Positions 1 through 7,913 of a stretch of DNA of 64,000 nucleotides are shown here, piece by piece (within the stretch, counting starts at the first letter, position 1; every line of letters starts with the position of its first letter). The stretch is from positions 4,092,001 through 4,156,000 of the forward strand of contig NZ_CP011427.1 of NCBI RefSeq assembly GCF_001506165.1, written 5' to 3'. The DNA is from Pantoea vagans. Its GTDB lineage: Bacteria > Pseudomonadota > Gammaproteobacteria > Enterobacterales > Enterobacteriaceae. A model generated the notes under the pieces. The model saw only the letters and a program-made list of their open reading frames with translations. It had not been told where the DNA came from and did no database searches. The position numbers were made by a program, and so were the translations under genes.

Positions 1-22
1 ATATGCCTCGGAATAGTGTTGT

Positions 23-166
23 ATACCCTTCATACTTCAAATTTCAGGTGCGTTGGCTACGTGCATTCTCCTCTGTCACTGACTTCAGTAAGCTCCCGAG
101 GATTCATGCACTTGCCGCCTTCCTGAAATTTGAATTATTTTGGGTATCTCGAATTATTTTGGGTAT
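23..166. repeat. Long imperfect palindromic repeat, copy 1
   Basis: This non-coding repeat begins 'taccctt' and ends 'gggta', and is nearly the same as a copy at 21253-21377. Its outer arms are inverted (ttcaaatttcagg against cctgaaatttgaa) and a small inner hairpin sits near the centre. In the 73-base core (49-121) it differs from copy 2 at four positions. The right terminus is duplicated: 'gaattattttgggtat' occurs at 132-147 and again at 151-166. It lies just past the stop of the minus-strand kinase gene. It looks like a MITE-type or intergenic repeat of the kind scattered through enterobacterial genomes. The family name is not certain. Confidence 0.85.
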
Positions 167-211
167 AGAGACAGAAGGATTAGCCAGGTACGCACTTATG
201 GCGACCGGTGA

Positions 212-1150
212 TTAATAATCCCCCAGCGCTGCTCGCGTGGGCAGCCCTTCGCTGTCGCCCGCGACCTGAATCGCCAGCGAGCCGATTTTATTGCCACGCA
301 GAATCGCCTGCGGCAGTGATTGACCTTCCAGCAGTGCGCTAATCAGCCCCACGGCAAAACCATCGCCCGCACCAACGGTATCCACCACGTTCTCGACCAG
401 AATCGGCGCGACCGAGCCTTTTTCGCCCTCAGCGGTTTTGTACCAGGCACCGTCGCAGCCGGTTTTGATCACCACGGCACGCACGCCTTTATCAAGATAG
501 AAATCAGCGATAGCTTCCGGCTGGCGATAGCCGGTGAGGATCAGCCCCTCTTTCTCGCCTGGCAGCACCCAGTCTGCGTACTCTGCCAGCCCATTCAGTT
601 GCTTGCGCATCTCTTCTTCACTGCGCCACAGCACCGGGCGCAGATTGGGATCAAAGGAGATGGTTTTACCGCGTACGCGCATCTCCTTGGCAGCATGTTT
701 GCTCAGTTCCAGTGAACTGGCGGAGATCGCGGCGGCCACACCACTCAGATGCAGATGGCGTGCACCCCCGAAGTAATCGGCGTCGAAGTCATCGGGTGAC
801 AGATGGCTGGCGGCAGAGCCCTGGCGGAAATACTCCACTTCAGGGTCTGAACCGTCATCGACGCGCGACTTGAGCTGAAATCCAGTGCGGTAGCGCGCAT
901 CCGTGGTCACACAGTGATGATCGACATTCTCTTTCGCCAACTGCTGCAAGGTAAAGCGTCCGAAGCTGTCGTCGCCGACGCGGCTGACCCAACCGACCTG
1001 CAAGCCCAATCGCGCAAGCCCGATCGCGACATTCAGTTCCGCGCCGGCAATGCGTTTAACGAAGTGGTCAGCCGCTGCGAGATCGCCCGCCTGTTGCGCG
1101 ATAAACATCGCCATCGCTTCGCCTATCGTCACCACATCAAGTCGCTTCAT
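212..1150 (-). CDS. PfkB-family sugar kinase, 2-ketogluconate/KDG kinase-like (KguK/KdgK type)
   Basis: This is a 312-residue ribokinase-family (PfkB) kinase, probably acting in the cytoplasm on a sugar acid such as 2-ketogluconate or 2-keto-3-deoxygluconate. The ATP-binding/catalytic signature DTVGAGDGFAVG lies near the C-terminus, and the DPNLRPVLW stretch is typical of KdgK/KguK-type enzymes. I start it at MKRLDVV because a good AGGAG ribosome-binding site precedes that ATG; an upstream in-frame start would overlap the preceding gene. It follows the epimerase gene by 10 bases, so the two are almost certainly co-transcribed. The substrate is inferred from the neighbours: in Pseudomonas, kguE-kguK are controlled by the LacI-type repressor PtxS, and a PtxS-like gene and operator lie upstream here. 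The kguT transporter and kguD reductase partners are not seen next to it. Confidence 0.8.
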   Translation of the reverse strand: MKRLDVVTIGEAMAMFIAQQAGDLAAADHFVKRIAGAELNVAIGLARLGLQVGWVSRVGDDSFGRFTLQQLAKENVDHHCVTTDARYRTGFQLKSRVDDGSDPEVEYFRQGSAASHLSPDDFDADYFGGARHLHLSGVAAAISASSLELSKHAAKEMRVRGKTISFDPNLRPVLWRSEEEMRKQLNGLAEYADWVLPGEKEGLILTGYRQPEAIADFYLDKGVRAVVIKTGCDGAWYKTAEGEKGSVAPILVENVVDTVGAGDGFAVGLISALLEGQSLPQAILRGNKIGSLAIQVAGDSEGLPTRAALGDY

Positions 1151-1160
1151 GGTCGACTCC

Positions 1161-1910
1161 TTACACCGCACGCAGCAGATCAACGTAGTGACGGGTTACC
1201 GCCAGCAGATCTGCGCCTTCCAGCGGGAACTCAATGCCGCGCGGCGCATCTTTTGGCAGTGCACTGAGCAGCGGTCGCCAGCTTCCGTCGGTTTCATCCA
1301 GCGCGATGGCGCGGAACGTCTCACCGTGCGGTACGGCGGCCTTAACATGGATGTAGCTGACGTAGCGGCTCAGCTGTTCTGCGGCTTGCAGAGCGTCTTC
1401 ACCTGTCCACACCCAGTTAGCCATGTCGAAAGTCATATCCAGCGGTAACGCCGCATCACAGGCGCGATGGAAGAAGTTCACCATCGGCGCGAGTTTGCTG
1501 TCAGGCGTTTGATCATTTTCGACCACCAGCGTCACCGGCGATGCCGCCAGCACCTCAACCAACTGCGGATCAGAGAGGCCGACGAAATGGCCGAGGGCGA
1601 TTTTAAGCCGCTTGGCACCGATCTGTTCGGCTTCTAACAAGAACTGGGCCAGGCGCGGGTTCAACGTGCCATCTTCTAACCACAACGCCTCGGGTACCGA
1701 GTAACTGGCACTGAGTTGCTGCTCAGCCAGTGCCTTGTTCAGCGTGTGCAAACGCAGCAAATCGTCTTCGCTGAACAGTTCGCGACGGATTTCTACGCCA
1801 TCTGCGCCCGCGGCTTTAATCATCGGCAGCAGTGCCGTTTGCCCGCCCAGTTCCGCGACTTTCTGTGTGCCGTAAGCGGCGGTGACCACGATAATTTCCG
1901 GATGTGCCAT
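1161..1910 (-). CDS. Sugar phosphate isomerase/epimerase, TIM-barrel (KguE-like)
   Basis: This 249-residue protein belongs to the xylose isomerase-like/AP-endonuclease-2 TIM-barrel family. Typical features are the N-terminal beta strand (IIVVTAAYG), the ADGVEIRRELF segment, VVENDQT in the middle of the barrel, and a DMTFDMANWVW...YIHVKA region carrying the presumed metal ligands. The start MAHPEII is chosen because AAGGAG lies just upstream. It is the first gene after a perfect LacI-family operator and is followed at 10 bases by the PfkB kinase. The gene pair plus a PtxS-like repressor matches the Pseudomonas kguE-kguK arrangement, so a role in 2-ketogluconate or a related sugar acid is inferred. 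The exact reaction is not evident from the sequence. Confidence 0.78.
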   Translation of the reverse strand: MAHPEIIVVTAAYGTQKVAELGGQTALLPMIKAAGADGVEIRRELFSEDDLLRLHTLNKALAEQQLSASYSVPEALWLEDGTLNPRLAQFLLEAEQIGAKRLKIALGHFVGLSDPQLVEVLAASPVTLVVENDQTPDSKLAPMVNFFHRACDAALPLDMTFDMANWVWTGEDALQAAEQLSRYVSYIHVKAAVPHGETFRAIALDETDGSWRPLLSALPKDAPRGIEFPLEGADLLAVTRHYVDLLRAV

Positions 1911-1978
1911 TTTCGATTCTCCTTGAGGCCGTTGCGTCTGAAACACGCACCCTACAAACATCATGATAAAAACCTAAA

Positions 1979-1992
1979 TGGAACCGGTTCCA
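1979..1992. promoter_or_regulatory. LacI-family (PtxS-type) operator
   Basis: TGGAACCGGTTCCA is a perfect 14-base palindrome with the central CCGG of LacI-family operators, about 70 bases before the epimerase start. It differs from the published Pseudomonas PtxS palindrome TGAAACCGGTTTCA by one symmetric base pair. The likely ligand is the LacI-type regulator at 2055-3080, giving control of the epimerase-kinase pair. Confidence 0.75.
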
Positions 1993-2054
1993 AAAGAAAG
2001 CCACAGAGTGTGGATTTATGATCCTGCTCACGAAGTGAGCCAAAGGGAGGAGAC

Positions 2055-3080
2055 TTAGCGTAGCGGCTGGCTGGAGCCGCGCACAATCAATTCACCGGAG
2101 AAAACCTGCTCGCTGATCGGCTGGTCATTGCCATCAATACGCGCAATCACTTGTTCCAGCGCGGCATAGCCAATTTGCCAGGTGGGCTGTTTCAGGGTGG
2201 TAATCCCGACACCCGCCAGTGCGGCCCACTCCAGCTCATCAAAGCCCAGCAGCCCGATGGTTTCGCCCCAGCGCAATTCAAGGCGCTGTAAAGCGCGCGC
2301 CACCTGCAGCGTCAATGCACCGTTGGCGGCAATGACGGCGCAGCGCTTCTCTTGATGACGTTGCTGGAAGGCGCGCAATACGCTTTCCATTTGTTCTGGT
2401 TGATGTAGCGGCACTTCGGCGTTTTCAGCCAGCACGTGCGCGCGTGTTTTGCAGGTGTGATGAAAAGCGGCCAGACGTTCACGACGGGTGTTGACGCTAC
2501 CGAGTGGTTCGCTGAGGAACAGCAGGGCATCATAGCCATTATCCAACAGATGCTGCGTGGCAATATGCGACGCTTCAGGGTTATTCAGGCCCACCACATC
2601 GCAGGCAAAGTCAGGGATTTTGCGGTCAATCAGCACCATGGGCAGCATCGACTGCTGCAGGCGTTTCAGCACTTCTTCGTGCATACCGACGGCATTCACC
2701 ACAATCCCCTCGACCTGATAGCTGCTCAGCAGTTGCAGGTAATACTGCTCACGGTCGACTTCGTTGTTGGTGTTACACATCAGCAGGGTGAAGCCCTGCG
2801 CACGGCAGGCTGCTTCAATGCCGCTCAACACATCCACCGAGTAGGGGTTGGTGATATCCGCAATAATCAGGCCAATCAGGCGCGTGCGTCCGCGCTTCAG
2901 GCCGCGTGCCATTTGGCTTGGACGATAATCAAGATCGGCGATGGCCTGTTCAATACGTGCTTTGAGATCGGGCGAGAGCACATTCACTTCGCCATTGAGG
3001 TAGCGGGAAACGCTGGTTTTACCGGTTTTTGCCGTACGGGCAACGTCACTGATTGTGGCTCGTGGCGGCCTGGTTTTCAT
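2055..3080 (-). CDS. LacI-family repressor, PtxS-like
   Basis: This 341-residue LacI/GalR repressor has an N-terminal helix-turn-helix (ATISDVARTAKTGKTSVSRYLNG, about residues 8-30), a hinge helix (PSQMARGLKRGR) and a periplasmic-binding-like sensor domain starting near IGLIIADITNPY. 'SVSRYLNGE' in the recognition helix is the pattern seen in PtxS-type 2-ketogluconate repressors. It lies directly upstream of the epimerase-kinase pair on the same strand, with a perfect TGGAACCGGTTCCA palindrome between. It therefore very likely represses that operon, with a sugar acid as inducer. The start at MKTRPPR has only a modest ribosome-binding site (CAGGTAT). Assignment as PtxS is by analogy of motif, operator and gene order. 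Confidence 0.82.
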   Translation of the reverse strand: MKTRPPRATISDVARTAKTGKTSVSRYLNGEVNVLSPDLKARIEQAIADLDYRPSQMARGLKRGRTRLIGLIIADITNPYSVDVLSGIEAACRAQGFTLLMCNTNNEVDREQYYLQLLSSYQVEGIVVNAVGMHEEVLKRLQQSMLPMVLIDRKIPDFACDVVGLNNPEASHIATQHLLDNGYDALLFLSEPLGSVNTRRERLAAFHHTCKTRAHVLAENAEVPLHQPEQMESVLRAFQQRHQEKRCAVIAANGALTLQVARALQRLELRWGETIGLLGFDELEWAALAGVGITTLKQPTWQIGYAALEQVIARIDGNDQPISEQVFSGELIVRGSSQPLR

Positions 3081-3138
3081 TGCGGATACCTGAATAATTC
3101 AATCAGGCGAAGACTACCACAGCGCAGGCGTCACGCAA

Positions 3139-4143
3139 TCATTGTGCGTCAGAAGTGAGGCGCAGCATCGGTTGCCACAGTGTTTGCAGGGTCTCGAGGG
3201 GCGCACCTTCGAGCAGTTGCAGCACCATCTCTGCCACGCGTTCGCCAATGCGCTGTTGCGATAATTGCAGAATGGCATTCACGGGCTCGTCAATAATCGA
3301 GTCGTGCGGCAGGCCGTCATAAACAAACAGCGGAATCGCTCGTGAGCCGCTCAGGCGTCCGGCCTGTTGCAGCGCAATCGCCGCGCCTTCGCCCAGCGGC
3401 GCGCAATCGGTGATGATTGCCTGAGGTGCGATGTCCTGCGACAGCCAGCGCTGCGTTTGCTGATAACCCGAGCGTCGGGTGACGGGCAGCGCCGCCAGCA
3501 TGGTAGGCGCAATGGAGGGCTGGTGCTGGGTGAACGCATCCACAAAGCCCTGGCGACGATCGATAATGTAGGTACAGGGTTCGTCGCCCCCGAGATAGGC
3601 GAGACGCGTCCATCCCTGCTGCAGGCAGTGTTCGGCAGCTAACAGGGTGCCTGCATGGTTGTCGTAATCAAACCATGCGTAAGGCTGTGGGAGTTGGCTG
3701 CGACCCAGCGTCAGAAAGCGATACCCCTTTTGTTGCAGGCGTTCCAGGCGCAGATCGTGCGGCAGGGTGTGCGTCAAAATCAGCGCGTCAAGTGAGCCGC
3801 TGCGCAACATACGCATGACAGTTCGGTGCTGATCGTGCGGTTTATCCGGCAGAATCATCAGGTCGATTTCATGCAGCGCCAGGCGCTGATCGAGCGTTTG
3901 CAGCATTTCGCTGTAGTAGCTGTCATTGAGGGAGGCGGTGCTGACGGGAAAGACCAAGCCAATGGCGTTGGCTCGGCCGGTTTTTAAGCGACGGGCAGCA
4001 TCATTAGGGCGATAGCCGCGCGAGGTGGCTTCATCTTCAATCCTTTTGCGCGTGGCTTCCGCCACATCATCATAGCCATTTAGCGCACGACTCACGGTAG
4101 TAACAGAGAGGCCGAGGGCCGCAGCAATGGCTTTTAGCGACAT
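3139..4143 (-). CDS. LacI-family transcriptional regulator
   Basis: This 334-residue LacI/GalR-family repressor has the HTH MSLKAIAAALGLSVTTVSRALNGYDDV at the very N-terminus, the hinge YRPNDAARRLKTGR and a type-1 periplasmic-binding-protein sensor domain (IGLVFPVSTASLNDSYYSEML...). The start MSLK is preferred over a GTG five codons upstream because the HTH begins immediately after it and GGTGGA lies upstream. It ends 59 bases from the start of the PtxS-like gene on the same strand, so the two may be read through together. The effector and targets are unknown; no carbohydrate gene is directly fused to it. It is more diverged from well-known regulators than its neighbour. Confidence 0.85.
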   Translation of the reverse strand: MSLKAIAAALGLSVTTVSRALNGYDDVAEATRKRIEDEATSRGYRPNDAARRLKTGRANAIGLVFPVSTASLNDSYYSEMLQTLDQRLALHEIDLMILPDKPHDQHRTVMRMLRSGSLDALILTHTLPHDLRLERLQQKGYRFLTLGRSQLPQPYAWFDYDNHAGTLLAAEHCLQQGWTRLAYLGGDEPCTYIIDRRQGFVDAFTQHQPSIAPTMLAALPVTRRSGYQQTQRWLSQDIAPQAIITDCAPLGEGAAIALQQAGRLSGSRAIPLFVYDGLPHDSIIDEPVNAILQLSQQRIGERVAEMVLQLLEGAPLETLQTLWQPMLRLTSDAQ

Positions 4144-4303
4144 GATGAGATGTTCCACCGATCAATTTTTGATCACGCTAGCATAAAGTATTTTTCGGCT
4201 CTATCGGTTGACGATTATTGAGCGTTTTCTTACACAAAAAGCGCTAAATACCGCGCAAAAAAGCGCACAAACGCCGATCTGCAGTAGCAGACCGGCGACA
4301 GAA

Positions 4304-4966
4304 TTAGCCCAGCGGACTGAGCGTAATCTCGACACGACGGTTTTGTGCTTTACCGGCTTCTGTGCTGTTGCTGGCAACTGGATTATCCGGGCCCATGCCT
4401 TGCGTACGCAGACGGTTCTGCGCCACACCTTGCAGAATCAGACCGCTGGCCACGCTTTCCGCACGCTGCTGTGACAATTTCATATTCAGCGCACGTGTGC
4501 CGGTGCTGTCGGTGAAGCCCACCACATTCACGGCGGTTTTTGGATACTCTTTGAGGACCATCGCCACGCCCGTCAGGGTGTTGGCGCCTGCCGGTTTTAA
4601 GTTGCTGCTGTTCGAGTCAAAGGTCACGTTGTTCGGCATATTCAGCACGATATTATCGCCCTGGCGCGTTACGCTGACGCCAGTACCGCGCATTTTATCG
4701 CGCAGTTTCGCTTCCTGCACATCCATGTAATAACCAACACCGCCGCCCAGTGCGGCACCGGATGCGGCACCAATCAGTGCCCCTTTACCGCGATCTTTCT
4801 TCGAGGATGACAACACACCCACGCCCGCACCCAGCACGGCACCCAGGCCCGCGCCGATGCCCGATTTACCGGCCTGTGATTCGCCGGTATAAGGATTGGT
4901 GGTACAACCCGACAGCGCCACGCTGCCGCTCAGTAACAAGGCCAGCGCCAAAACACGCTTATTCAT
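4304..4966 (-). CDS. yiaD: OmpA-family outer-membrane lipoprotein YiaD
   Basis: This 220-residue lipoprotein has a signal peptide ending in the lipobox ALSGC (Cys21), a glycine-zipper segment (GIGAGLGAVLGAGVG... and GALIGAASGAALGGGVGYYMD, about residues 36-80) that probably inserts in the membrane, and a C-terminal OmpA peptidoglycan-binding domain. In the latter, VTFDSNSSNLKP, GFTDSTGTRALNMKLSQQRAE and NRRVEI are the usual motifs. It is anchored in the outer membrane and binds peptidoglycan. A good AGGGATT ribosome-binding site precedes the ATG. In E. coli yiaD is also close to tag (tag-yiaC-bisC-yiaD); here yiaC and bisC are absent and the two genes are neighbours. Confidence 0.92.
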   Translation of the reverse strand: MNKRVLALALLLSGSVALSGCTTNPYTGESQAGKSGIGAGLGAVLGAGVGVLSSSKKDRGKGALIGAASGAALGGGVGYYMDVQEAKLRDKMRGTGVSVTRQGDNIVLNMPNNVTFDSNSSNLKPAGANTLTGVAMVLKEYPKTAVNVVGFTDSTGTRALNMKLSQQRAESVASGLILQGVAQNRLRTQGMGPDNPVASNSTEAGKAQNRRVEITLSPLG

Positions 4967-5075
4967 TGGAAATCCCTCACAAAGTCAAACGGGGAAAATG
5001 CCCCAAACGGGGCTATTATGCCGTTCAATAATGGGGAAATACGTGAGGCCCAGTCTTAAAATGTAAAGATTTGCG

Positions 5076-5636
5076 TTAAAGATTATCGGGATGGCAGAAA
5101 CAGCTGGTTTGATGATCGTTGATCAAGCCACAGGCCTGCAAAAAAGAGTGGCAGGTTGTGGGGCCGACGAATTTAAAACCACGCTTCTTTAGCGCTTTAG
5201 ATAGCGCAATGGCAGGCTCAGAGGTGGTAGGGGCCAGTTTATAATCCGCGAAACGGTGTAAAATCGGCTGGTTATCGACAAATGCCCAGATAAAGCCTGA
5301 AAAGTCTACGCCCTCAGCCTCCAGCGCCAGCATCGCACGCGCATTATTGATTATCGCTTCCAGTTTGCCGCGATGGCGAATCAGCCCGCTATCCTGCAGC
5401 AAACGTTGCATATCAGCCTCATCCATCCGGGCGACAGCATGGGGGTCAAACTCATGGAAGGCGCGGCGGTAGTTTTCACGTTTTTTCAGCACGGTGATCC
5501 AGGACAATCCAGCCTGTTGTCCCTCAAGGCAGATCATCTCAAATAAGGCACGCTTATCAGTTTGCGGTACGCCCCACTCGTTATCGTGGTACGCCAGATA
5601 GAGCGGATCCTGTGTTACCCAGCCACAACGTTGCAT
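5076..5636 (-). CDS. tag: DNA-3-methyladenine glycosylase I (Tag)
   Basis: This 186-residue base-excision repair glycosylase removes 3-methyladenine from alkylated DNA. The four zinc ligands of the family are present at the expected positions: Cys4, His17 (YHDNEWG), His175 and Cys179 (HQTSC). The substrate pocket region EGQQAGLSWITVLKKRENYR and the FKFVGPTTCHSFLQACGLINDH segment are strongly conserved. Length is close to the E. coli enzyme. It is transcribed as a single gene away from the barrel-protein gene at 5832, with a 195-base intergenic region that must hold both promoters. Confidence 0.96.
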   Translation of the reverse strand: MQRCGWVTQDPLYLAYHDNEWGVPQTDKRALFEMICLEGQQAGLSWITVLKKRENYRRAFHEFDPHAVARMDEADMQRLLQDSGLIRHRGKLEAIINNARAMLALEAEGVDFSGFIWAFVDNQPILHRFADYKLAPTTSEPAIALSKALKKRGFKFVGPTTCHSFLQACGLINDHQTSCFCHPDNL

Positions 5637-5831
5637 TGCATCACTCCCTTAGCATGAGGAAAAAGCTGTTAATCTCTTGACGTATCTCAGAATCGATTAA
5701 TAGTTAATCAAAGGGTGCCGATAATATACCTGTCATTTTTCGTGGAGCAGTTGCGTTGGCTGCACGGCAGATGATGACAGGTATCCATAACCTTAAAACC
5801 CGATCCCTTTCTGGCTCGTCAGGAGTCTTTC

Positions 5832-6524
5832 ATGTTGCAGAAAAGTCAGCGGACAGGCCAGCACATTCGCATGCTGGCTTTTGGCGGTGTGTGGCTGTTA
5901 TTTACGGCCATGTCTGCCAATGCCTGGGGCCAGGCCAGCGGGGATAATGTGCCGGATTACAACGCGATACTGGCGGAAAAGATTTCCAGTAATCGCCTGA
6001 TGTTGACAGAAAATAACGACATCAGCTTGATGGATGCCGTGCTGAATTCACCGGATGAGGGCGCAATGGTGCTGCACAGTGAAACGGCCAGCGTGGGTAA
6101 TGCGCCTTTCGCTAATCGCTATTCAGCGGGCTGGCAAATGCCAATGAGCCAGACGGTCAGCACCGGACCGGTGGCGCAATTTGCCGTAGATGACTCCCAT
6201 CTGAGTTGCCCGAAGTGCGAATTTGTTGATGGCAATAACGCCGGGCATGTGGCGTCACTGGGCTGGCGCGTTGATTCCACACTTGGCTGGATTTCACCCT
6301 GGGCACAGGTTAGCTATAGCCATCAATTGAACTACGATAGCCCGCTAGCCACGCGCGATCGTCCTGAAGAAATCAATCAGGAGAGCCGCTGGGTGGATGT
6401 GAGCGTGGGCGCGAATGTCCCGTTGGGGCAAAATCTGGCGGCCTTTGCTTCTTTCTCTCAGACCGGTGCGGTGATCAGCGGTGAACAGTTTATTTACAGC
6501 CTCGGCGTCAGCGCCAGCTTCTAA
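5832..6524 (+). CDS. Short autotransporter-like beta-barrel protein, exported
   Basis: This 230-residue protein has an N-terminal signal peptide (hydrophobic LAFGGVWLLFTAMSANA, predicted cut after ANA) and a good AGGAG ribosome-binding site. The C-terminal half resembles the last strands of an EstA-type autotransporter barrel: HVASLGWRVDSTLGWISPWAQVSYSHQ, then RWVDVSVGANVPLGQNLAAFASFSQT, ending YSLGVSASF with the C-terminal Phe that BamA recognises. The middle has a Cys-Pro-Lys-Cys pair (LSCPKCEF). It is much shorter than a full autotransporter (barrel alone about 280 residues), so it may be a remnant or a small specialised outer-membrane protein. Two in-frame starts are not an issue. The function is unknown. 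Confidence 0.65.
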   Translation: MLQKSQRTGQHIRMLAFGGVWLLFTAMSANAWGQASGDNVPDYNAILAEKISSNRLMLTENNDISLMDAVLNSPDEGAMVLHSETASVGNAPFANRYSAGWQMPMSQTVSTGPVAQFAVDDSHLSCPKCEFVDGNNAGHVASLGWRVDSTLGWISPWAQVSYSHQLNYDSPLATRDRPEEINQESRWVDVSVGANVPLGQNLAAFASFSQTGAVISGEQFIYSLGVSASF

Positions 6525-6621
6525 TTCCTGCGCGATCCGTCGCATTAAAACAGGTACACTGGCCGCTTAGTGCCGAAGCTGTACGCTAAATACTTCAGGT
6601 TAGTCAACGTCAGGTTTCTTC

Positions 6622-7158
6622 ATGTCAGTTAAAATCTTATCTTCAACGCTGGTGGGGCTGGATGGCTTTTGCCAGGATCCGCTTGCCGTGTTGCAGCAGG
6701 CCGATAACGGTGTGCTGGCGGTGTTGCACAACAATGCGCCGGCATTTTATGCCATTACGCCGCAGCGCCTGGCGCACTTGCTGGCGCTGGAAGCCGCCGC
6801 GCAGCAGCCGAATGATGTCACCCTGGATGACAGCCTGTTTCATACCGATGCCGCGCCGATCAGTACGCCGGTGGGGAAATTCGCCCTGTATCAGGGCTGG
6901 CAGCCCGATCAGGATTTTCAGCGCCAGGCCGCCATTTGGGGCATCGCACTCAGCGAGCCGGTGACGGCTGCCGAGTTGGCGACTTTTGTTGCTTACTGGC
7001 AGGCGGAAGGCCGACTGTTTCATCATGTGCAGTGGCAGCAGAAACTGGCGCGCAGCGTGCAGATGAACCGTGCGGCCAACGGCGGACAGCCGAAGCGTGA
7101 CGTAACCCAGGTCAGCAATACCAATTACGATATTCCCGATGGATTCCGAGGTGAGTGA
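6622..7158 (+). CDS. dnaT: Primosomal protein DnaT (protein i)
   Basis: This 178-residue primosome component works in PriA-dependent replication restart, helping hand the DnaB-DnaC complex to the forked DNA. The N-terminal half forms the self-association domain ([15 protein letters not shown]...). The C-terminal half holds the conserved [22 protein letters not shown] and [24 protein letters not shown] blocks that bind single-stranded DNA and PriB. The length matches E. coli DnaT (179). Its TGA overlaps the ATG of dnaC (TGATG), so the two are translationally coupled. Confidence 0.95.
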   Translation: MSVKILSSTLVGLDGFCQDPLAVLQQADNGVLAVLHNNAPAFYAITPQRLAHLLALEAAAQQPNDVTLDDSLFHTDAAPISTPVGKFALYQGWQPDQDFQRQAAIWGIALSEPVTAAELATFVAYWQAEGRLFHHVQWQQKLARSVQMNRAANGGQPKRDVTQVSNTNYDIPDGFRGE

Positions 7159-7898
7159 TGAAAACGCCGAACGATCTTTTCAGTCGCCTGAAAAAATTTA
7201 TGCCTGCGGATGTGCAACCGAAATTTAAAAACGGTAAAGAGCTGCTGGCGTGGAATCAGGAGCAGGGCCGTCTGCGATCTGAAGCCATCGTGCGGGAAAA
7301 CCGCGCCATGAAAATGCAGCGCATCATGGGGCGTTCCGGTATCCGTGAACTGCATATGAACTGCTCGTTCGACAACTACCGCGTTGAGAACGATGGCCAG
7401 CGCAAGGCGCTGGCTTTGGCGCGGGAATATGCCGCCGGATTCGACAACAGCATCGCCAGTTTTGTGTTCTCTGGCCGTCCCGGCACCGGTAAAAACCATC
7501 TGGCGGCGGCCATTGGTAACGATCTCATCCTGCGTGGCAAAAGCGTGCTGATTGTGACTGTGGCCGATTTGATGTCGAGCATGAAAGGCACCTTCAGTGG
7601 CGGCAGTGATATTACTGAAGAGCGTCTGCTGCAGGATCTCAGCCATGTGGATCTGCTGGTGATCGATGAGATCGGCATGCAGAGTGAGTCACGCTATGAA
7701 AAAGTGATCATTAACCAGATTGTTGATCGTCGTTCTTCTTCAAAACGGCCCACCGGCATGCTGTCCAATCTTGATCCTGCTGGGATGAACGGATTGCTGG
7801 GCGAACGCGTGATGGACCGTATGCGCCTTGGCACCAGTTTGTGGGTACGTTTCGACTGGGAAAGCTACCGTAGCCGCGTGCGCGGCGATGAGTATTGA
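7158..7898 (+). CDS. dnaC: DNA replication helicase loader DnaC
   Basis: This 246-residue AAA+ ATPase binds the DnaB hexamer and loads it on DNA at oriC and at restarted forks. The N-terminal DnaB-binding segment is followed by Walker A GRPGTGKNH (about residues 103-111), Walker B LLVIDEIG, and the sensor/arginine-finger region GERVMDRMRLG. The C-terminal VRFDWESYRSRV matches the E. coli protein closely. A GTG one codon upstream is in frame, but the ATG that overlaps the dnaT stop is preferred. In E. coli dnaTC lies elsewhere; here it sits between the barrel-protein gene and a ROK regulator. Confidence 0.96.
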   Translation: MKTPNDLFSRLKKFMPADVQPKFKNGKELLAWNQEQGRLRSEAIVRENRAMKMQRIMGRSGIRELHMNCSFDNYRVENDGQRKALALAREYAAGFDNSIASFVFSGRPGTGKNHLAAAIGNDLILRGKSVLIVTVADLMSSMKGTFSGGSDITEERLLQDLSHVDLLVIDEIGMQSESRYEKVIINQIVDRRSSSKRPTGMLSNLDPAGMNGLLGERVMDRMRLGTSLWVRFDWESYRSRVRGDEY

Positions 7899-7913
7899 TT
7901 AGGTAAGCGCGCA

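Noticed and set aside
3..215. 70-residue frame across repeat copy 1, and a similar one at 21200-21412
   Set aside because: Both are translations of the palindromic repeat itself; similar peptides arise because the repeat is similar, not because it is a gene.
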